Of a DNA stretch of 6,603 nt, positions 1-6,603 are shown one piece after another (within the stretch, counting starts at the first letter, position 1; every line of letters begins with the position of its first letter). A model generated the notes under the pieces. That model was not told where the DNA came from, searched no databases, and saw nothing but the letters and a program-made list of their open reading frames with translations. The position numbers and the translations under genes were made by a program. Origin of the DNA: an uncultured Devosia sp. (GTDB lineage: Bacteria > Pseudomonadota > Alphaproteobacteria > Rhizobiales > Devosiaceae); the NCBI GenBank assembly GCA_946480655.1, contig CAMLKN010000128.1:1-6603 (forward strand), written 5' to 3'.

Positions 1-1
1 C

Positions 2-1015
2 CGCGGCCTGTTGCTCGGCCTCTTTTTCCTCGCGGTCGGCATGTCGCTCGACCTCAATGTGGTGGGCGAGAACTGGCAGATCATCGCCATGAGCGTTGTC
101 GCCTACATGCTGGTCAAGGCGGCGGCGATCTACGGGATCGCGCGGATCATGCGGTCCAGCCACGGTGAGGCGCTGGAGCGGGCCGTGCTGATGGGGCAGG
201 GCGGCGAGTTCGCCTTCGTGCTTTATACGACTGCCGCGGCCAGTGGGCTGATCGATGGGCCCACCAATGCCATTTTCACTGCGACGGTCATCGTTTCGAT
301 GGTGCTGACGCCCTTTGCGATGATCGGGCTCAAATACCTGATGCCCAAGGCGGTGCAGTCCATGGACGGGGTGGAGACGGTCGAGGGGCTGTCGGGTCGC
401 GTGCTGATCATCGGCTTCGGGCGCTTCGGCCAGATCGTCAGTCAGCCGCTGCTGGCCCTCAAGCACTCGGTCTCGATCATCGACAATGACACGGACATGA
501 TCCGTGCGGCGGCGCAGATCGGGTTCAAAGTCTATTACGGCGACGGCACGCGGCTCGACATCCTGCGGGCGGCCGGCGCCGGCTCGGCAGACCTGATCCT
601 GGTCTGCACCGACAAGAAGGAGCAGACAACGCGCATCGTCGAACTGCTGCGGGACGAGTTCCCGCTGGCGCGGGTCATGGCGCGGGCGTTCGACCGCGTT
701 CATGCGATCGAGCTGGTGCGGGCCGGCGTGGATTTCCAGCGGCGCGAATTGTTCGATTCGGCGGTGGCCTTCGGCGGCGAGGCCATTCGCATGATGGGCG
801 CCGACGAACAGCAGATTGAGGATGTCTTGGAAGGCGTGCGGGAGCGGGACCAGGAACGGTTCGACCTGCAGCTCAATGGCGAGGATTGGCGGGTGGGACG
901 GAACCTGCTCATCAGCAATGCGCGCGAACAGGCGCGGGAGGGCGGCGTGTCGGTCGCCGAGGAGGAAGCAGAGGCTGCGGCGAGCCGTTCCGCCCAGCCT
1001 GCGCAAACCAGCTAG
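2..1015 (+). CDS. CPA2 (Kef-type) monovalent cation:proton antiporter, C-terminal part, 5' truncated
   Basis: This is the end of an inner-membrane antiporter of the CPA2/Kef family, which exchanges K+ or Na+ for protons. The reading frame is open at the left edge; 337 residues are visible (residue 1 = codon at 2-4). They begin inside the conserved membrane motif GLLLGLFF...GMS (residues 2-14), so the TTG at 11 is not a start. Hydrophobic segments follow at about 26-48, 67-84 and 86-115, with the family motif GQGGEFAFV at 65-73. A TrkA-N/RCK Rossmann domain spans about 133-250: GFGRFG nucleotide loop at 138-143, an acidic Asp at the end of the second strand (161), and GDGTRLDIL at 180-188. This resembles the regulatory domain of E. 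coli KefB/KefC. A charged tail (about 265-337) ends rich in Ala and Glu. The ion-binding membrane core lies outside the window, so the ion and glutathione gating cannot be judged. The family is certain, but kefB versus kefC or ybaL is not. Confidence 0.93.
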   Translation, partial: RGLLLGLFFLAVGMSLDLNVVGENWQIIAMSVVAYMLVKAAAIYGIARIMRSSHGEALERAVLMGQGGEFAFVLYTTAAASGLIDGPTNAIFTATVIVSMVLTPFAMIGLKYLMPKAVQSMDGVETVEGLSGRVLIIGFGRFGQIVSQPLLALKHSVSIIDNDTDMIRAAAQIGFKVYYGDGTRLDILRAAGAGSADLILVCTDKKEQTTRIVELLRDEFPLARVMARAFDRVHAIELVRAGVDFQRRELFDSAVAFGGEAIRMMGADEQQIEDVLEGVRERDQERFDLQLNGEDWRVGRNLLISNAREQAREGGVSVAEEEAEAAASRSAQPAQTS

Positions 1016-1022
1016 GCAAGAA

Positions 1023-1043
1023 GGAAGCGCCGGGGGGCTTTTC
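1023..1043 (+). terminator. weak terminator-like hairpin after the antiporter gene
   Basis: Eight bases after the antiporter stop, AAGC and CC (1025-1028, 1030-1031) can pair with GG and GCTT (1035-1040), with one bulged G and a GGG loop; two outer G-U pairs are possible. Only a four-T run follows, and it partly lies within the stem. The shape and position suggest a poor intrinsic terminator, but the stem is short and imperfect. It may be chance in GC-rich DNA. Confidence 0.2.
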
Positions 1044-1045
1044 GA

Positions 1046-1062
1046 TGCACAAATTAAGTGCA
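1046..1062. promoter_or_regulatory. inverted repeat TGCAC-N7-GTGCA upstream of glgP, possible operator
   Basis: A perfect 5-bp inverted repeat, TGCAC/GTGCA, surrounds an all-AT centre (AAATTAA). It lies 50 bases upstream of the glgP ATG and is one of the most AT-rich spots in the window. The half-site spacing suits a dimeric DNA-binding regulator, and the position suits control of the glg genes. I could not assign it to a regulator family, and no convincing -35/-10 pair is visible beside it. The sequence is observed; the operator role is inferred. Confidence 0.3.
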
Positions 1063-1078
1063 ACAGTGGGTCCATTCT

Positions 1079-1084
1079 GAGGGG
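1079..1084 (+). promoter_or_regulatory. ribosome binding site (GAGGGG) ahead of glgP, placed for ATG 1094
   Basis: GAGGGG ends nine bases before ATG 1094, a good spacing. It ends 28 bases before the glgP ATG at 1113, too far for direct initiation there. The strongest Shine-Dalgarno signal in this gap therefore points to an ATG outside the glgP frame. Confidence 0.45.
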
Positions 1085-1112
1085 AATATCGTCATGAACA
1101 CTGGGTTGCGAA

Positions 1113-3584
<2,472 letters not shown>

Positions 3585-3601
3585 GGCTTGCCGGCCGTGA
3601 G

Positions 3602-3617
3602 ATTGCGGGCGCGCAAT
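3602..3617 (+). other. short perfect hairpin in the glgP-glgB gap
   Basis: ATTGCG and CGCAAT form a perfect 6-bp stem around a GGCG loop, 18 bases after the glgP stop. No T-run follows, so it is not an ordinary intrinsic terminator. It could protect the glgP mRNA 3' end or be a processing point, or it could be chance. Confidence 0.3.
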
Positions 3618-3686
3618 GTACCCGGCACAGAAACGGGACTGCGCGGAGTTTGTATTGAGGCCTGCCCTGCAAATGAGCGGGCTGAC

Positions 3687-3693
3687 GGGGGAG
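3687..3693 (+). promoter_or_regulatory. ribosome binding site (GGGGGAG) that decides the glgB start
   Basis: Three in-frame GTG codons lie at 3695, 3701 and 3707. The GGGGGAG run ends 1, 7 and 13 bases before them respectively, so 3701 has the only usual spacing. Confidence 0.65.
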
Positions 3694-3700
3694 TGTGGGC

Positions 3701-5896
3701 GTGAGCGTGAGCAAGGAAATCTGGCAGGCGGACGGACGGGAAATCGAGGCAATCGTGGCCGGGCGCCACAGCAACGCCTTTGCCTTTCTCGGCCTGCATG
3801 AAGTGGGGGGACACTGGGTGCTGCGCGCCTTCGTCCCGCACGCGGAATCGCTCAACGCCTATACGCTTGGCGGGATGCCGCTGGGTCACATGATCCCGCG
3901 GCACGCGGCGGGCTTCTTCGAAGCCAAGGTGGAGATCACCGAGCGCCAGCCGATCCGCTACGAGGCCAAGAATGCCGGGGGCACTTGGACGGTGTTCGAC
4001 CCCTATTCCTTCGGTCCGGTGCTGGGGCCGATGGACGACTACTATATCGGCGAAGGCAGCCATCTGCGGCTCTTTGACAAGATGGGCGCCCACGAGATGG
4101 AATTCGAGGGCATCCACGGCACGCATTTCGCCGTCTGGGCCCCCAATGCCCAGCGTGTTTCGGTGGTGGGGCCCTGGAACGAGTGGGATGGCCGCCGCCA
4201 CCCGATGCGCAATCGCAACGGCATCTGGGAAGTGTTCATCCCGGTCTTGGGGACCGGCACGATCTACAAGTACGAGATCGTCGGCCCGAACGGGCAAGTG
4301 CTGCCGCTGAAGGCCGACCCGTTCGCGCGGCAGGCCGAGCTGCGCCCGCGCACGGCCTCGGTCGTGCCGGACCCGACGCCCTTTACCTGGACCGACCAGA
4401 AATACATGGACGAGCGCGCCTCAAAGGATTGGCGGCGCACGCCCATGTCGATCTACGAAGTGCATCTGGGATCATGGCGCCGCCGCCCCGATGGCAGCTT
4501 CATGAGCTATGACCAGCTCGCCGAGCAGCTGGTGCCCTATGCGGCTGACATGGGTTATACCCATCTCGAATTCCTGCCGGTCTCGGAGCATCCCTTCGAT
4601 CCGAGCTGGGGCTATCAGCCGACGGGCCTCTTTGCCCCCACCGCGCGCTTCGGCGATCCGGCGGGATTTGCGCGACTGGTCAATGCGGCGCATGAGGCGG
4701 GCCTCGGCATCATCCTCGACTGGGTGCCGGCGCATTTCCCGACGGATGAGTTCGGGCTCAGCCATTTCGACGGCACGGCGCTCTATGAGCATGAGGACCC
4801 GCGCCAGGGGTTCCACCCGGACTGGAACACGGCGATCTACAATTTCGGGCGCAAGGAGGTTTCGGCCTTCCTCACCAATAATGCGCTGTTCTGGTTCGAC
4901 CAGTTCCATGTGGACGGGCTGCGCGTCGATGCGGTGGCCTCGATGCTCTACCTCGACTATTCGCGCCAGCCGGGCGAATGGGTGCCCAACAAGCATGGCG
5001 GCAATCAGAACCTGGAGGCCGTCGCCTTCCTGCAACGGGTCAATGCCGAAGTGTACCGGCAGTTTCCCGGTGCCTTCATGATTGCCGAGGAATCCACGGC
5101 CTGGCCGGGTGTCAGCGCGCCGACCTTTGCCGGCGGGCTGGGCTTCGGGTTCAAGTGGAACATGGGCTTCATGAACGACACGCTGCGCTTCATGAGCCGC
5201 CAGCCGATCCATCGGCGCTTCCACCACAACGACATGACCTTCGGGCTCATGTATGCGTTCAGCGAGAATTTCGTGCTGCCGCTCAGCCATGACGAAGTGG
5301 TGCATGGCAAGGGTGCGCTGCTCTCGAAAATGCCGGGCGACGACTGGCAGCAATTCGCCAATCTGCGCGCTTATCTGGCCTTCATGTGGGGTCATCCGGG
5401 CAAGAAGCTCTTGTTCATGGGCCAGGAGTTTGCGCAGCGCGAGGAGTGGAGCGAGAGCAAGTCGCTCGACTGGTGGCTGCTGGACTCGCCGCCGCACGAG
5501 GGCATGCGGCGCCTCGTCGCCGATCTCAATGCCGCCTATCGCAGCCTGCCGGCGCTGCATGAGCGCGACTGCGAGCCGGAAGGCTTTGAATGGATCATCG
5601 GCAATGATCATTCCAATTCGGTGCTGGCCTGGATCCGCAAGGCGCCGGATGCCGATCCGGTGCTGGTCATCTCCAATTTCACGCCGGTGCCGCGCAGCGG
5701 CTACAAGGTGCCATTGCCCAAGGCCGGGCGCTGGGTCGAGCGGATCAATACCGATGCCGGATGGTATTCGGGCGGGAATACGGGAAATCAGGGTGGTGTC
5801 GTGGCCAAGGCTGTTGAGGGGCAGCACTGGCCGGCCGAGGCGGAGGTTTTCCTGCCGCCGCTGGCGACACTTTTCCTAAAATACGAGCCGGACTGA
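3701..5896 (+). CDS. glgB: 1,4-alpha-glucan (glycogen) branching enzyme, GH13
   Basis: This cytosolic enzyme cuts an alpha-1,4 chain and re-attaches the piece through an alpha-1,6 bond, creating the branch points of glycogen. It has 731 residues from GTG 3701 (E. coli GlgB has 728), so it is full length. The N-terminal N1 segment (about 15-110) is followed by a CBM48 domain (about 135-215) with GTHFAVWAPNA and WNEW at 140-162. The GH13 barrel then shows YEVHLGSW (252-259), region I DWVPAHF (340-346), region II GLRVDAV (406-412), region III AEES (462-465) and region IV LPLSHDEVVHG (526-536). Nucleophile Asp410, acid Glu463 and Asp531 match E. coli Asp405, Glu458 and Asp526 with a constant offset of five. 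MGQEFAQREEW is at 573-583 and a C-terminal beta domain ends the protein. GTG 3695 is a possible start but lies only one base from the ribosome binding site. The gene sits between glgP and glgC (88 bases before glgC). Confidence 0.97.
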   Translation: MSVSKEIWQADGREIEAIVAGRHSNAFAFLGLHEVGGHWVLRAFVPHAESLNAYTLGGMPLGHMIPRHAAGFFEAKVEITERQPIRYEAKNAGGTWTVFDPYSFGPVLGPMDDYYIGEGSHLRLFDKMGAHEMEFEGIHGTHFAVWAPNAQRVSVVGPWNEWDGRRHPMRNRNGIWEVFIPVLGTGTIYKYEIVGPNGQVLPLKADPFARQAELRPRTASVVPDPTPFTWTDQKYMDERASKDWRRTPMSIYEVHLGSWRRRPDGSFMSYDQLAEQLVPYAADMGYTHLEFLPVSEHPFDPSWGYQPTGLFAPTARFGDPAGFARLVNAAHEAGLGIILDWVPAHFPTDEFGLSHFDGTALYEHEDPRQGFHPDWNTAIYNFGRKEVSAFLTNNALFWFDQFHVDGLRVDAVASMLYLDYSRQPGEWVPNKHGGNQNLEAVAFLQRVNAEVYRQFPGAFMIAEESTAWPGVSAPTFAGGLGFGFKWNMGFMNDTLRFMSRQPIHRRFHHNDMTFGLMYAFSENFVLPLSHDEVVHGKGALLSKMPGDDWQQFANLRAYLAFMWGHPGKKLLFMGQEFAQREEWSESKSLDWWLLDSPPHEGMRRLVADLNAAYRSLPALHERDCEPEGFEWIIGNDHSNSVLAWIRKAPDADPVLVISNFTPVPRSGYKVPLPKAGRWVERINTDAGWYSGGNTGNQGGVVAKAVEGQHWPAEAEVFLPPLATLFLKYEPD

Positions 5897-5909
5897 GTGG
5901 CTCATCGTG

Positions 5910-5935
5910 GGGCATGATCCTTCCGGATCGTGCTC
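5910..5935 (+). repeat. strong hairpin in the glgB-glgC gap, possible palindromic repeat
   Basis: An 11-base arm (5910-5920) pairs with 5925-5935 across a TTCC loop, with nine Watson-Crick and two G-U pairs in RNA. It begins 14 bases after the glgB stop. No T-run follows on either strand, so an intrinsic terminator is unlikely. The arms carry GCATGATCC and GGATCGTGC. From memory, these resemble the ends of palindromic intergenic repeats that are frequent in Hyphomicrobiales genomes. It could stabilise the upstream glgPB message or tune read-through into glgC. The hairpin is directly visible; the repeat identity and role are inference. Confidence 0.5.
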
Positions 5936-5946
5936 GTGAGGGACAA

Positions 5947-5956
5947 GACCCGGGTC
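5947..5956. other. 10-bp perfect palindrome GACCCGGGTC upstream of glgC
   Basis: A self-complementary decamer lies 28 bases before the glgC ATG, and CCGGG recurs three bases after it (5960-5964). It could be a protein-binding site or part of the same degenerate repeat unit as the hairpin just upstream. In GC-rich DNA it could also be chance. Confidence 0.2.
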
Positions 5957-5971
5957 AATCCGGGCATATGC

Positions 5972-5977
5972 GGAGGG
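5972..5977 (+). promoter_or_regulatory. ribosome binding site (GGAGGG) of glgC
   Basis: GGAGGG ends seven bases before ATG 5985. This is the best Shine-Dalgarno match in the window and fixes the glgC start clearly. Confidence 0.8.
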
Positions 5978-5984
5978 AAATAGA

Positions 5985-6603
5985 ATGGCAGACTATCGAG
6001 TACCATCGCCGCTGGCGCGCGAGGCCATGGCCTATGTGCTGGCCGGTGGGCGCGGCACGCGCCTGATGGAACTGACCGACCGGCGTGCCAAGCCGGCGGT
6101 GTATTTCGGCGGCAAGGCGCGCATCATCGACTTCGCGCTGTCCAATGCCATCAATTCGGGCATTCGTCGCATTTCTGTGGCGACGCAATACCAGGCGCAT
6201 AGCCTCATTCGCCACCTGTCGCGCGGCTGGAACTTCCTCCGGCAGGAGCGCAACGAAAGCTTCGACGTGCTGCCTGCCAGCCAGCGCGTGGCCGAGGACA
6301 TGTGGTATGCCGGCACGGCGGACGCCGTGTACCAGAACATGGACATCATCGAGGATTACGGCGCGCGCTACATCGTCATCCTGGCGGGCGACCACATCTA
6401 CAAGATGGACTATGAAATCATGCTCCGCCAGCACGTGGATACGGGCGCGGACGTGACCATCGGGTGTCTGGAAGTGCCGCGCATGGAAGCCACCGGCTTC
6501 GGCGTGATGCATGTGGACGGGCGCGACCGGGTGGTCGATTTCGTCGAAAAGCCCAAGGATCCGCCCGGCATTCCGGAACAGCCGGACATGGCCCTGGCTT
6601 CGA
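5985..6603 (+). CDS. glgC: glucose-1-phosphate adenylyltransferase (ADP-glucose pyrophosphorylase), 3' truncated by window edge
   Basis: GlgC joins ATP and glucose-1-phosphate to give ADP-glucose and pyrophosphate, the committed step of bacterial glycogen synthesis, in the cytosol. The first 206 residues are present, about half of a typical 420-430 residue enzyme; the C-terminal beta-helix domain lies outside the window. The nucleotidyltransferase fold shows AGGRGTRL (20-27), [11 protein letters not shown] (34-44), RIIDFALSN (46-54), [12 protein letters not shown] (107-118), [13 protein letters not shown] (131-143) with Asp136 aligning to catalytic E. coli Asp142, and FVEKP (186-190) with Lys189 aligning to glucose-1-phosphate-binding E. 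coli Lys195. The position equal to the E. coli activator-site Lys39 is Arg33, as I recall for the Agrobacterium enzyme, which responds to fructose-6-phosphate and pyruvate rather than fructose-1,6-bisphosphate. The start is fixed by the GGAGGG seven bases upstream. glgA would be expected next downstream but cannot be seen. Confidence 0.97.
   Translation, partial: MADYRVPSPLAREAMAYVLAGGRGTRLMELTDRRAKPAVYFGGKARIIDFALSNAINSGIRRISVATQYQAHSLIRHLSRGWNFLRQERNESFDVLPASQRVAEDMWYAGTADAVYQNMDIIEDYGARYIVILAGDHIYKMDYEIMLRQHVDTGADVTIGCLEVPRMEATGFGVMHVDGRDRVVDFVEKPKDPPGIPEQPDMALAS

Noticed and set aside
11..13. TTG as start of the antiporter gene
   Set aside because: The frame is open to the left edge and the codons before it continue the conserved Kef motif, so the gene starts outside the window.
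1016..1112. Sigma-70 promoter for glgP
   Set aside because: Candidate boxes such as TATCGT at 1087-1092 have no acceptable -35 at proper spacing, so I did not call a promoter.
3616..3801. 61-codon + strand frame starting in the glgP-glgB gap and running into glgB
   Set aside because: It has no ribosome binding site at ATG 3616 or at the inner ATG 3673, overlaps glgB in another frame, and its composition is Arg/Gly-rich noise.
4472..5827. 451-codon open frame on the - strand opposite glgB
   Set aside because: It has the same register effect as opposite glgP, no recognisable motifs, and the + strand holds all GH13 catalytic regions.
5955..6512. 185-codon open frame on the - strand opposite glgC
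   Set aside because: It is in register with glgC codons and opposite conserved GlgC motifs; it is a shadow of codon bias.

Overview
This is a GC-rich window with every gene on the + strand. Protein character points to an alphaproteobacterium of the order Hyphomicrobiales (Rhizobiales). The GlgC N-terminus closely resembles the Agrobacterium-type enzyme as I remember it. A Devosia-like relative is plausible, but I cannot fix the genus from sequence alone.

Layout: (1) Bases 2-1015 hold the 3' part of a CPA2/Kef-type monovalent cation:proton antiporter, with the last membrane segments and a complete cytoplasmic TrkA-N/RCK Rossmann domain. (2) Bases 1016-1112 are a 97-base gap with a small AT-rich inverted repeat (1046-1062), a weak terminator-like hairpin, and a good ribosome binding site whose best-spaced ATG is out of frame with the next gene. 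(3) Bases 1113-3584 hold glgP, glycogen phosphorylase, complete. (4) Bases 3585-3700 are a gap with one short hairpin and the glgB ribosome binding site. (5) Bases 3701-5896 hold glgB, the glycogen branching enzyme, complete and with all catalytic residues. (6) Bases 5897-5984 are a gap with a strong 11-bp hairpin, a 10-bp palindrome and a clear ribosome binding site. (7) Bases 5985-6603 hold the 5' half of glgC, ADP-glucose pyrophosphorylase, cut by the window edge.

The three glg genes form a glycogen metabolism cluster. GlgC makes ADP-glucose, a glycogen synthase (GlgA, expected just downstream but not visible) would polymerise it, GlgB adds alpha-1,6 branches, and GlgP releases glucose-1-phosphate from chain ends. 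Gaps of about 90-115 bases, each with its own ribosome binding site, fit an operon that is not tightly packed. The antiporter is a neighbour with no evident role in glycogen metabolism.

I see no previously undescribed system. The coding content is ordinary. The points worth a second look are in the gaps: the conflicting start signals ahead of glgP, the dyad upstream of glgP, and the glgB-glgC hairpin, whose ends resemble palindromic repeats common in this bacterial order. No gene-free stretch exceeds 300 bases. I found no tRNA, rRNA, CRISPR array or insertion sequence.
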